A DNA stretch of 64,000 bases from Pseudomonas koreensis (lineage in GTDB: Bacteria > Pseudomonadota > Gammaproteobacteria > Pseudomonadales > Pseudomonadaceae): the NCBI RefSeq assembly GCF_025447595.1, contig NZ_JAOEJU010000004.1, positions 233,634 to 297,633 of the forward strand, given 5' to 3'. Within the stretch, counting starts at the first letter, position 1; the number at the start of each line of letters is the position of its first letter. Shown piece by piece: positions 56,503-64,000 of the stretch. A model generated the notes under the pieces. It did no database searches. It worked only from the letters and a program-made list of their open reading frames with translations, and was not told the DNA's origin. The translations under genes were made by a program, and so were the position numbers.

Positions 56503-57117
56503 ATGACCCTCTCGCTCGACCTGCTACTGGGCTTTGCCCTGTTTGCCCTTGTCACCTCGATCACACCGGGGCCGAACAACACCATGTTGCTGGCATCGGG
56601 GGTGAACTTCGGCTTTAACCGTACCATTCCCCATATGCTCGGCATTACCTGTGGCTTCTTCGTGCTGGTAGTGGCGGTGGGTTTTGGCCTGGGCGCGGTG
56701 TTTCAGACTTATCCACTTCTTTATACCGTCCTGCGTTATATCGGCGCGGCGTACTTGCTCTATCTGGCCTGGAAGATCGCCCATTCCGGTCCGGTTGGCG
56801 ACAGCGAGCAGGGCGAGGCAAAACCGATCAGCTATCTCGGCGCGGCGGCTTTCCAGTGGGTCAATCCCAAGGCCTGGATCATGGCCATCGGTGCGATCAG
56901 CACCTACACACCCATGCAGGGCTACTTCACCAACGTGATCGTGATTGCGGCAGTGTTCGCCATCATCAACCTGCCAAGCGTCGGCGTCTGGGCTGCGTGC
57001 GGGACTCTGTTGCGCAACGTACTGAAGGATCGTCGCTGGTTGCGGGTGTTCAACTGGGGCATGGCGGCGCTGCTGGTGATTTCGCTGTATCCGTTACTCC
57101 TTGAAAGCTTTAGCTGA
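56503..57117 (+). CDS. LysE/RhtB-family amino-acid exporter
   Basis: The 204-residue membrane protein has about six hydrophobic segments. It has the family start LLLGFALFALVTSITPGPNN and NFGFNRTIPHMLGITCGF, and the later block FQWVNPKAWIMAIGAIS. It is expected to export amino acids or their analogues; the substrate is unknown. The downstream gene is a cysteine desulfurase, 206 bases away. Confidence 0.87.
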   Translation: MTLSLDLLLGFALFALVTSITPGPNNTMLLASGVNFGFNRTIPHMLGITCGFFVLVVAVGFGLGAVFQTYPLLYTVLRYIGAAYLLYLAWKIAHSGPVGDSEQGEAKPISYLGAAAFQWVNPKAWIMAIGAISTYTPMQGYFTNVIVIAAVFAIINLPSVGVWAACGTLLRNVLKDRRWLRVFNWGMAALLVISLYPLLLESFS

Positions 57118-57244
57118 CGCAGTGCTACAACCGCTGGCCCGATGCCTGTTAAAGTCGCGTTCAGGAGCGTTCCTACGCACTTTTAAATGAAGTTGTTCTT
57201 CTTTAACGGCATCCGATCAGGTATTGATGACGCTCTCGAACCCG

Positions 57245-57267
57245 GACGCAGCTCACAAGGCTGCGTC
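57245..57267 (+). promoter_or_regulatory. Hairpin before the cysteine desulfurase gene
   Basis: The eight-base stem GACGCAGC / GCTGCGTC with loop TCACAAG lies 57 bases before the gene at 57324 and is not followed by a T-run. It may be a leader structure or an operator-like dyad. Confidence 0.4.
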
Positions 57268-57323
57268 GTGCCGTTTGTAGACACGAGCTTCCTGATCCCG
57301 GAACACGCTCTGCGAGTCTTTTT

Positions 57324-58490
57324 ATGAACACACGTCCGCTGTATTTCGATTACGCCGCCACCACCCCGGTGGACGAGCGGGTCATCCAGGTGATGATCGA
57401 GTGTCTGGGTTTCAACGGTAACTTCGGCAACCCGGCTTCCAGTTCCCACGCCTTCGGCCAGCAGGCCCGGCAAACGGTCGAGAACGCTCGCCGGCAAGTC
57501 GCCGAACTGGTCGGCGCCCAGGCGCATCAGATCGTCTGGACCTCCGGCGCCACCGAATCCAACAATCTCGCCCTCAAAGGCGTGGCCCAGGCCCGTGGTG
57601 TGCCCGGCGGCCATATCATCACCAGTCAGATCGAACACAAGGCCATCCTCGACACCGCCCGGCAATTGCAGGACGCCGGTGTCGCCGTCACTTATCTGGT
57701 GCCGGACGCGGAAGGTCTGATCACCCCGCAAGCAGTCAGCGAAGCGATGCGCGATGACACCTTTCTGGTGTCGCTGATGCTGGTCAACAACGAACTCGGC
57801 ACCGTCAACGACATCCCGGCCATCGGCGAAGTGGTGCGTGGGCGTGGGGCGTTGTTTCACGTCGATGCGGCCCAGGGCGCCGGCAAGGTCGTGATCGATC
57901 TGGCGCAATGGCCGGTGGACCTGATGTCGTTTTCGGCGCACAAACTTTACGGCCCCAAAGGCATCGGCGCGTTGTACGTCGGCCCGCGTGCGCAACAGCG
58001 TTTGCAGGCGCAGATTCACGGTGGTGGTCACGAGGGCGGCTTGCGTTCCGGTACGCTGGCCACTCACCAGATTGCTGCCATGGGCTCGGCATTTGCCCTG
58101 GCTGCCGAGGCCTTTCATGACGAGAAGAAAACCATCGTCGCGTTGCGCGAGCGATTGCTCGAACAACTCTTGAGCCTGCCCGGCGTGCGCCTCAACGGCA
58201 GCAGCACCCAACGTATCCCGCACACCTTGAGCCTGACCTTCAGCGAAGGCGAGTTCAACCCGGCGGCGCTGAGCCATTCGATTGCGTTTTCCGCGACTTC
58301 GGCCTGCAATTCCGCCAGCAACACACCGTCCCACGTCTTGCTGGCATTGGGGCATGACGCGCACCTGGCGGGGCGCACGATTCGCCTGAGTCTCGGTCGT
58401 TTCACCACAGCCGAAGACATCGACAAGGCTGTAGAACTGATCAAGACCGCCTGCGCCAGTGCTCCGGCATTCTGGGCGACAGGGCTTTAA
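57324..58490 (+). CDS. Cysteine desulfurase (NifS/IscS-like)
   Basis: The 388-residue class V aminotransferase fold enzyme has [11 protein letters not shown] at the start, the PLP contacts TSGATESNN and SQIEHKAIL, the PLP lysine in [12 protein letters not shown] (near residue 205) and the active-site cysteine in [21 protein letters not shown] (split near residue 330). It removes sulfur from cysteine as a bound persulfide. It lacks neighbouring iscU, iscA or hscBA genes, so it is not the housekeeping isc locus. It may serve another sulfur path. Confidence 0.86.
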   Translation: MNTRPLYFDYAATTPVDERVIQVMIECLGFNGNFGNPASSSHAFGQQARQTVENARRQVAELVGAQAHQIVWTSGATESNNLALKGVAQARGVPGGHIITSQIEHKAILDTARQLQDAGVAVTYLVPDAEGLITPQAVSEAMRDDTFLVSLMLVNNELGTVNDIPAIGEVVRGRGALFHVDAAQGAGKVVIDLAQWPVDLMSFSAHKLYGPKGIGALYVGPRAQQRLQAQIHGGGHEGGLRSGTLATHQIAAMGSAFALAAEAFHDEKKTIVALRERLLEQLLSLPGVRLNGSSTQRIPHTLSLTFSEGEFNPAALSHSIAFSATSACNSASNTPSHVLLALGHDAHLAGRTIRLSLGRFTTAEDIDKAVELIKTACASAPAFWATGL

Positions 58491-58547
58491 CGAGCCGGCT
58501 TTGAACGGCACCGAACAATAACGATGAAGTGATTGGCAGGAGACATG

Positions 58548-60356
58548 ATGAGTACCCAGACTTTGACCGAAGGAACGGTTCCCCAGCGCCTCGCGCACAC
58601 CCGTGAACTGATGCGTCGCGAAGGTATCCACGCGTTGCTGGTGCCGTCCGCCGACCCGCACCTGTCGGAATACCTGCCGGGTTACTGGCAGGGCCGGCAA
58701 TGGCTGTCGGGTTTCCATGGCTCGGTCGGCACGTTGATTGTCACCACCGATTTCGCCGGGGTCTGGGCCGACAGCCGCTACTGGGAACAGGCGACCAAGG
58801 AACTCAAGGGCAGCGGCATCGAGCTGGTGAAACTGCAACCGGGTCAGCCGAGCCCGCTGGACTGGCTGGCCGAGCAGACACCGGAAGGTGGCGTGGTCGC
58901 GGTCGACGGTGCAGTGATGGCTGTCGCGTCGGCGCGCACGCTGGGCAGCAAGCTCGAAGCGCGGGGCGCCAGTCTGCGTACCGACATCGACTTGTTGAAA
59001 GAGGTCTGGAGCGATCGCCCGGCGTTGCCAAACGCGCCGATCTACCCGCACCTGCCGCCGCAGGCGACTGTCAGCCGTGGCGAGAAACTCGCCAAACTGC
59101 GCGAAACCCTCCAGGAGCGTGGCGCCGATTGGCATTTCATTGCCACCCTCGACGACATCGCCTGGCTGTTCAACCTGCGTGGCGGCGATGTGTCGTTCAA
59201 CCCGGTATTCGTATCCTTCGCGCTGATCAGCCAGCAACAGGCCACGCTGTTTGTGGCGTTGAGCAAGGTCGACGCTGATCTGCGCGCCGTGCTGGAAAAG
59301 GACGGTGTGACTTTGCGCGACTACAGCGAAGTTGCCGAGGCCTTGGCTGCGATCCCGAACGACGCGAGCCTGCTGGTGGATCCGGCGCGGGTGACCAGTG
59401 GCCTGCTGGGCAACCTCGACAGCGGCGTGAAACTGGTCGAAGGCCTGAATCCGACCACATTGGCCAAATCACAAAAAAGCCCGGCGGATGCCGAGCACAT
59501 TCGTCAGGCGATGGAGCAGGACGGCGCGGCGCTGTGCGAGTTTTTCACCTGGCTGGAATCGGCCTGGGGTCGTGAGCGCATTACCGAACTGACCATCGAC
59601 GAAAAACTCACGGCAGCGCGTGAGCGTCGTCCGGATTATGTGTCGCTGAGCTTCAATACCATTGCCGCGTTCAACGCCAATGGCGCTATGCCGCATTACC
59701 ACGCCACCCCGGAAGAACACGCGGTGATCGAGGGTGATGGCCTGCTGCTGATTGACTCCGGCGGTCAATACCTGGGCGGCACTACCGACATCACGCGGAT
59801 GGTGGCGGTCGGCACGCCAACCGAAGAGCAGAAGCGCGATTGCACTCGTGTCCTGAAAGGCGTGATTGCGTTGTCCCGCGCACATTTCCCGAAAGGCATT
59901 CTGTCGCCGCTGCTGGATGCGATTGCCCGTGCGCCGATCTGGGCTGAAAACGTGGATTACGGCCATGGCACCGGCCATGGCGTGGGTTACTTCCTCAACG
60001 TGCACGAAGGTCCGCAGGTGATCGCCTATCAGGCTGCGCCGGCGCCACAGACTGCCATGCAGCCAGGGATGATCACCTCTATCGAACCGGGTACGTATCG
60101 TCCGGGCCGCTGGGGTGTGCGCATCGAGAACCTGGCGATGAACGTTGAAGCGGGAAGCAGCGAGTTCGGCGAATTCCTCAAGTTCGAAACCCTGACCCTG
60201 TGCCCGATCGACACCCGCTGCCTGGAACCGTCGTTGCTGACGCAGGAAGAGAAGCAGTGGTTCAACGCCTATCACGCCGAAGTGCGCGAGCGTCTGAGCC
60301 CGCTGCTTGAAGGTGCGGCGCTGGAGTGGTTGAACACTCGTACCGCCGCGATTTGA
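58548..60356 (+). CDS. Aminopeptidase P family protein (M24B)
   Basis: The 602-residue protein starts at the second of two adjacent ATGs (58548), which has the better spacing to AGGAG. The N-terminal creatinase-like domains (residues 1-310: LVPSADPHLSEYLPGYWQ, FAGVWADSRYW) precede the pita-bread catalytic domain. Metal ligands are visible in LLLIDSGGQYLGGTTDITR (two Asp), GHGTGHGVGYFLNVHEGP (His) and two Glu in MITSIEPGTY and GVRIENLAM. It removes N-terminal residues before proline. The length is that of the long, eukaryote-like aminopeptidase P group. Confidence 0.88.
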   Translation: MSTQTLTEGTVPQRLAHTRELMRREGIHALLVPSADPHLSEYLPGYWQGRQWLSGFHGSVGTLIVTTDFAGVWADSRYWEQATKELKGSGIELVKLQPGQPSPLDWLAEQTPEGGVVAVDGAVMAVASARTLGSKLEARGASLRTDIDLLKEVWSDRPALPNAPIYPHLPPQATVSRGEKLAKLRETLQERGADWHFIATLDDIAWLFNLRGGDVSFNPVFVSFALISQQQATLFVALSKVDADLRAVLEKDGVTLRDYSEVAEALAAIPNDASLLVDPARVTSGLLGNLDSGVKLVEGLNPTTLAKSQKSPADAEHIRQAMEQDGAALCEFFTWLESAWGRERITELTIDEKLTAARERRPDYVSLSFNTIAAFNANGAMPHYHATPEEHAVIEGDGLLLIDSGGQYLGGTTDITRMVAVGTPTEEQKRDCTRVLKGVIALSRAHFPKGILSPLLDAIARAPIWAENVDYGHGTGHGVGYFLNVHEGPQVIAYQAAPAPQTAMQPGMITSIEPGTYRPGRWGVRIENLAMNVEAGSSEFGEFLKFETLTLCPIDTRCLEPSLLTQEEKQWFNAYHAEVRERLSPLLEGAALEWLNTRTAAI

Positions 60357-60364
60357 CCCAACCG

Positions 60365-60964
60365 CTAAGGCGCTGCTTGCAGCGCCTGTTCGACGAATTC
60401 AAGTCGATCCTGGCCGAAGAACATTTGGTCACCGACGAACATGCTTGGAGCACCGAACACGCCACGTTTAACGGCGATTTCGGTGTTTTCCTTGAGCGCC
60501 CCTTTCACGGCGTCGTCGTTGGTCAGTGCCAGCACTTCGTCAGGATCGAATCCGTTCTCGATCAATACCGCCCCAACCGTTGCCGGATCATCCAGGCAGC
60601 GTCCTTCAACCCAGAGTGCGTTGAACAGACAGTCGATAAATGCCTGAAAGCGTTCCGGATGGCGCAATTGCATGCCGGTAACAGCGCGCATCAGCATCAG
60701 CGTATTGATCGGAAAGTGCGGATTGAATTTCAACACTACACCGTACCGTTGCGCATAGCGGTCGAGGTCCTGAAACATGTACCGACCCTTGGCCGGAATC
60801 ATCGCAGGTGATGCGTTACCGGTGGCTTTGAACACTCCGCCCAGCAGCATCGGGATGTAGATCAATTCTGCATCGTTGTCGGCGCAGATTTTCGGCAGCT
60901 GGGTATACGCCAGGTAAGTCGCCGGGCTGCCAAGATCGAAATAGAACTCCACGGTTTTGCTCAT
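60365..60964 (-). CDS. 2-Hydroxychromene-2-carboxylate isomerase family (DsbA fold)
   Basis: The 199-residue protein has a thioredoxin/DsbA-like fold: TVEFYFDLGSPATYLAYTQLP at the start (SPATY with Ser in place of the redox Cys), YIPMLLGGVFKATGN and the cis-Pro GVFGAPSMFVG. The family are glutathione-dependent isomerases of aromatic degradation, kappa-GST-like. The actual substrate is unknown. It lies 33 bases after the SDR gene and shares its operon. Confidence 0.83.
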   Translation of the reverse strand: MSKTVEFYFDLGSPATYLAYTQLPKICADNDAELIYIPMLLGGVFKATGNASPAMIPAKGRYMFQDLDRYAQRYGVVLKFNPHFPINTLMLMRAVTGMQLRHPERFQAFIDCLFNALWVEGRCLDDPATVGAVLIENGFDPDEVLALTNDDAVKGALKENTEIAVKRGVFGAPSMFVGDQMFFGQDRLEFVEQALQAAP

Positions 60965-60997
60965 TATCGCTGCACTCTGTTTTTGTTATTGGAGGGA

Positions 60998-61726
60998 TTA
61001 CCAGCGTTCGTTCCACGGGCGCAGATCCAGCTCGAACGTCCAGGCGTCCCGTGGCTGGCTATGCAGATACCAATAGTTATCGGCGATATGTTCGGGGTTG
61101 AGAATGCCGTCCTGATCCTTGGTGGCATATTTATCAGGGAAATTGTCGCGGATGAAATCCGTATCGATGGCGCCATCGACCACGACGTGGGCGACGTGGA
61201 TGTTCATCGGCCCCAGCTCTCTGGCCATGCTTTGTGCCAGAGCCCGGATGCCGTGCTTGGCCCCGGCGAATGCGGCGAATCCGGAGGCACCACGCAAACC
61301 GGCGGTGGCACCGGTGAACAGAATCGTGCCGCGACGACGGGTCACCATCCGTTTGGCGACTTCCCGGGCATTGAGGAATCCGGAGAAACAGGCCATTTCC
61401 CAGATTTTGAAATACTTGCGGGCGGTTTCTTCGAGGATGCTGCAGGGCACGTTGGCGCCGATGTTGAAAACGAATGCTTCAATCGGCCCGAGACGAGTTT
61501 CGATATCTTCGATCAGCGCAATTACGTCTTCTTCCTTGCGTGCGTCGCAGGCAAAACCGTGGGCTTCACCGCCGTCCGCCTGAATGGCTTCCACCAACGG
61601 CTGTAATTTGTCGGCGCTGCGCCGCGTGACGCACGCGACGAAACCTTCCTTGGCGAACCGCTTGGCGATGGCGCCGCCCGTGGCATCACCTGCACCGACA
61701 ACCAATACGACCTTCTTGTTATTCAT
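60998..61726 (-). CDS. Short-chain dehydrogenase/reductase
   Basis: The 242-residue SDR has the nucleotide motif VGAGDATGGAIAKRF and Arg/Asp contacts in FACDARKEEDV. The usual Tyr-x-x-x-Lys is replaced by AAFAGAKHGIRAL, where Tyr is Ala or Phe, so classical catalysis is doubtful. The C-terminal LDLRPWNERW stretch is typical of a SDR subgroup found near TetR regulators. It faces the divergent TetR gene at 61819 and precedes the isomerase gene. Confidence 0.82.
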   Translation of the reverse strand: MNNKKVVLVVGAGDATGGAIAKRFAKEGFVACVTRRSADKLQPLVEAIQADGGEAHGFACDARKEEDVIALIEDIETRLGPIEAFVFNIGANVPCSILEETARKYFKIWEMACFSGFLNAREVAKRMVTRRRGTILFTGATAGLRGASGFAAFAGAKHGIRALAQSMARELGPMNIHVAHVVVDGAIDTDFIRDNFPDKYATKDQDGILNPEHIADNYWYLHSQPRDAWTFELDLRPWNERW

Positions 61727-61744
61727 GGGTGGATCCCTTTAGTA

Positions 61745-61769
61745 AACGATCGTTAAGTGAACGAACGTT
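61745..61769. promoter_or_regulatory. Paired operator between SDR and TetR genes
   Basis: AACGATCGTT (perfect palindrome, 61745-61754) and AACGAACGTT (61760-61769) are 15 bp apart. They lie in the divergent promoter region and resemble TetR-family operators. Confidence 0.7.
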
Positions 61770-61818
61770 ATGCTAGGATTTGCTCAGCGTCAAGGCAGCC
61801 CATTGCGAGGACAAATAC

Positions 61819-62388
61819 ATGCGTTACTCCGCCGGTCACAAGCTGGAAACCAAGGAAAAGCTTCTGCAAAGCAGCTCGCTTTCTGCGAAACAGAACGGGT
61901 TTTCGTCAATGGGCGTCGATGGTCTGATGAAAGCGATCGGCTTGAGCGGGGCTGCGTTCTACAGTCATTTCTCGTCCAAGGACGCGTTGTTCGCGGCTAT
62001 CGTCGAGCGTGAGTTGTGCCAGAGTCTTGAGCGTTTGGGCGGGCAGGGTACGCAGGATCGCGAACGGCTAGAGCGGTGCCTGAAACTGTATCTGAACATG
62101 GCCCATGTCGAGCAGCCTGAACTGGGCTGTGCAATACCTGCGCTGGGCGCCGAGATCGCGCGTTCGGATGTGGTTGTGCGGGAGCAGGCCGAGTTGTGGA
62201 TTTGCAAGCTTCAGGAAAGTTGGGCGCGGATTCTGGAAAGCGACAGCCTGGCCTGGGCCATTCTGGCGCAATGTGTCGGGGCATTGGTGGTGGCGCGTAT
62301 GCTGGCGTCGCCCAGGATTCAGCAACGGGTGCTGAACTCCTGTCATGAAGAGATCGGGCACCGGCTCGCCGCTTCGCGAGCGCAGTAG
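61819..62388 (+). CDS. TetR-family regulator
   Basis: The 189-residue protein starts at the ATG at 61819 with GAGGA upstream. The N-terminal helix-turn-helix reads SSMGVDGLMKAIGLSGAAFY and SHFSSKDALFAAI (residues of about 31-65). The C-terminal part is the helical ligand domain, with LGCAIPALGAEIARS. It is divergent from the SDR/isomerase operon across a paired operator and probably represses it. The inducer is unknown. Confidence 0.88.
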   Translation: MRYSAGHKLETKEKLLQSSSLSAKQNGFSSMGVDGLMKAIGLSGAAFYSHFSSKDALFAAIVERELCQSLERLGGQGTQDRERLERCLKLYLNMAHVEQPELGCAIPALGAEIARSDVVVREQAELWICKLQESWARILESDSLAWAILAQCVGALVVARMLASPRIQQRVLNSCHEEIGHRLAASRAQ

Positions 62389-62398
62389 CGGCGATGGT

Positions 62399-62680
62399 TT
62401 ATTTGCAGATGACGATCATGCTGCGGCTGGTGTAACCGGCGGGGTTGAGGCCGAAGGGGTAATCACCCGGTTCTTCCACGGTATCACCTGATTTTGCGAT
62501 GACCTTGTAGCCCTTCGGTGCGCAAGAGTTCGCGGCGCTGGTGTAGCACTTGTCCCAAGAGGAAGACAACCCCGAACAGTTGATGTGCAGCCCTTTCTTG
62601 CCATGCTTGACCTGGGTCTTCGACGTCGCCGCGCAGCCTGCAACGGCGAGGATGGCGATCAGTATCAAAATTCGTTTCAT
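62399..62680 (-). CDS. Small lipoprotein, unknown function
   Basis: The 93-residue protein has a lipoprotein signal (KRILILIAILAVAGC, Cys at about residue 16). The mature part has four cysteines (HINCSGLSSSWDKCYTSAANSC and a final CK), suggesting a compact disulfide-bonded fold. The function is unknown. It lies downstream of the convergent TetR gene. Confidence 0.8.
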   Translation of the reverse strand: MKRILILIAILAVAGCAATSKTQVKHGKKGLHINCSGLSSSWDKCYTSAANSCAPKGYKVIAKSGDTVEEPGDYPFGLNPAGYTSRSMIVICK

Positions 62681-62849
62681 TACCGTCCTTATTGGCGGCC
62701 TCGAGTCTGGCGCTCGGGTCTGCCTGTATGCGCTCGCGCTTGAAGCGTTCCGATATCCCTATCCGAAAAAATCCATGTATGGCATTGGGTTGCGACGCTA
62801 AACATGGCCTAAATGAGCGCCAATTGCCAGACCTTCGTTCAATCCCCTT

Positions 62850-63737
62850 TCAATCCGCCGCGATGGCGGGTTTGGCAGTGCTGCCCATCGTCATGGTTGC
62901 GCCGACGGATGCCAGAATAATGCACAGGATCGCCATCCATTGTGACAAAGAAAGGTATTCCTGAAGGAATAGCAGACCTGACAGAGCCCCAAAGGCCGGT
63001 TCGATGCTCATCAACGTGCCGAAGGTGCGGGCGGGCATGCGGGTGAGGGCGACCATTTCCAGTGTGTAGGGCAGGGCGGTGGACAAAATCGCGACTCCAA
63101 TGGCAATCGGAATCAGCGCGGGTGTGAGTAGCGCGCTTCCGGCATGGACAATGCCAATGGGGGCGACGAACAGGGCGGCAATCATCACGCCAAGCGCTGC
63201 GGTGGTTACGCCGTTGTCTGCGCCGGCCTTCTGGCCGAACAGAATGTATAGCGCCCAGCAAACGCCGGCTCCCAGCGCATAGCCTGCACCGACCAGATCG
63301 ATACCCGCTGTCGTAGCGCCGGTCGGTATCAACAGCAACAAGCCGATGGCAGCCAGGGCAATCCAGAGAAAGTCGATCGCGCGCCGCGAGGCATAAATGG
63401 CCACCGCAAGCGGGCCGGTGAACTCGAGGGCGACTGCAATGCCGAGTGGAACAGTGCGTAACGACATATAGAAGAGGAAGTTCATCCCACCCAGCGCCAT
63501 CCCGTAGACAATCACTGTGCGCAGCGACTTGGCTGTCAGCGTCGCTCTCCAGGGTTTGAGCAGTAACAGCATGATCACGCTGGCAAAGATCAGGCGCAGC
63601 GTTGTCGTTCCTTGAGCGCCAACGATGGGGAACATGCTTTTAGCCAGTGAAGCGCCGGACTGGATTGATGCCATGGCTATTAATAGAAGGCCAACCGGAA
63701 ACAGGGTTGAGGCAAGGCTGCGAGGCTGGTCGTTCAT
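62850..63737 (-). CDS. EamA/DMT-family exporter (RhtA-like)
   Basis: The 295-residue membrane protein has about ten hydrophobic segments and two EamA repeats: SIQSGASLAKSMFPIVGAQGTT in the first, then GVCWALYILFGQKAG and the closing MSIEPAFGALSGLLFLQE. These resemble RhtA threonine/homoserine exporters. It is expected to export amino acids or metabolites; the substrate is unknown. The divergent region to its right contains a strong promoter for the next gene. Confidence 0.86.
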   Translation of the reverse strand: MNDQPRSLASTLFPVGLLLIAMASIQSGASLAKSMFPIVGAQGTTTLRLIFASVIMLLLLKPWRATLTAKSLRTVIVYGMALGGMNFLFYMSLRTVPLGIAVALEFTGPLAVAIYASRRAIDFLWIALAAIGLLLLIPTGATTAGIDLVGAGYALGAGVCWALYILFGQKAGADNGVTTAALGVMIAALFVAPIGIVHAGSALLTPALIPIAIGVAILSTALPYTLEMVALTRMPARTFGTLMSIEPAFGALSGLLFLQEYLSLSQWMAILCIILASVGATMTMGSTAKPAIAAD

Positions 63738-63859
63738 TACGAGGCATCATCCGGGGAAAGAACTGAGGTGTGTTGGGCAATATAGTGCGCACTCGTTGCG
63801 TTTGCGTCTATATAGGAGCGACCTTTTTCCATCTCTTGATAGAAAACTCAAATTAGGGG

Positions 63860-63887
63860 TTGACGGCAGATTCTGAGTCTCTATAAT
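63860..63887 (+). promoter_or_regulatory. Strong sigma-70 promoter at the right edge
   Basis: TTGACG (63860-63865) and a perfect TATAAT (63882-63887) are 16 bases apart and are followed by a GC-rich CCGCCCC discriminator. That combination is typical of stable-RNA (rRNA/tRNA) promoters under stringent control. The transcript leaves the window; the last bases, GGAGTTGGAAATG, could also start a protein at 63998. Confidence 0.75.
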
Positions 63888-64000
63888 CCGCCCCACTTCT
63901 GGCGCAGTCGAAACGGAAAACTTCTTGAGATTCAATGAGTTAAGTAGGTTTCGAAAGCGGGTCGCTTCAGTTCATCGAAGCCTGGAAGGAGTTGGAAATG

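Noticed and set aside
57183..59237. Minus-strand open frame of 684 codons opposite the cysteine desulfurase and aminopeptidase
   Set aside because: It overlaps two well-supported plus-strand genes in full and has low-complexity composition.

Overview
The window is chromosomal DNA of a fluorescent Pseudomonas, most likely in the P. fluorescens group. The protein-coding DNA is GC-rich, with many ATGA/TGATG gene overlaps and Pseudomonas-type REP/REPIN palindromes. It carries pyoverdine genes (pvdS, pvdL, pvdH, an MbtH-like gene and a complete fpvGHJKCDEF uptake operon) and the acyclic-terpene (atu) and methanesulfonate (msu/sfn) pathways. All family and species statements come from recognising protein sequence by eye; no database search was run.

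Layout. 1-4.5 kb: edge of a membrane protein gene, a degenerate Hpt-like protein, cheV, a MOSC protein, ppnP and a DEDDh exonuclease. 4.5-13.7 kb: atuABCDEF on the minus strand with divergent atuR, separated by two mirror-image operator copies. 13.8-30.6 kb: a periplasmic solute-binding protein, a siderophore-type acetyltransferase (probable pvdY), the iron-starvation sigma factor pvdS, the 4,331-residue synthetase pvdL, and an alpha/beta hydrolase. 30.6-37.1 kb: dsbG, a TlpA-like gene and dsbD facing the dsbRS two-component system, with a GC-poor hemopexin-repeat gene and a 9-bp minisatellite between the two halves. 37.2-46.0 kb: a GNAT gene, pvdH, the MbtH-like gene, then the convergent fpv operon. 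46.3-56 kb: a haloacetate-dehalogenase-like hydrolase, a VOC protein, sfnB with methionine-type ABC transporter parts, soxR with its target, and sfnR-msuC-msuD-msuE. 56-64 kb: two small lipoproteins, a LysE-type exporter, a cysteine desulfurase, an aminopeptidase P, an isomerase/SDR pair with divergent TetR, an EamA exporter, and a strong promoter firing out of the right edge.

How the genes work together. PvdS, itself behind a Fur-box-like site, should drive at least four promoters of the form TAAAT-N16-CGT: before pvdY, pvdL (one mismatch), pvdH and the MbtH-like gene. PvdH makes diaminobutyrate, PvdL starts the pyoverdine peptide, and the MbtH-like protein supports adenylation domains. FpvGHJK and FpvCDEF release and import the iron. 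A separate sulfur-scavenging module combines FMNH2-dependent monooxygenases with the sigma-54 activator SfnR and sigma-54-type promoters.

The most unusual items are the hemopexin-like protein inside the dsb/dsbRS locus, a REPIN translated in frame as the N-terminus of FpvD, a PvdS promoter embedded in the pvdH stop codon, and a duplicated hairpin leader before pvdL. No tRNA, CRISPR array, phage or insertion sequence was seen.
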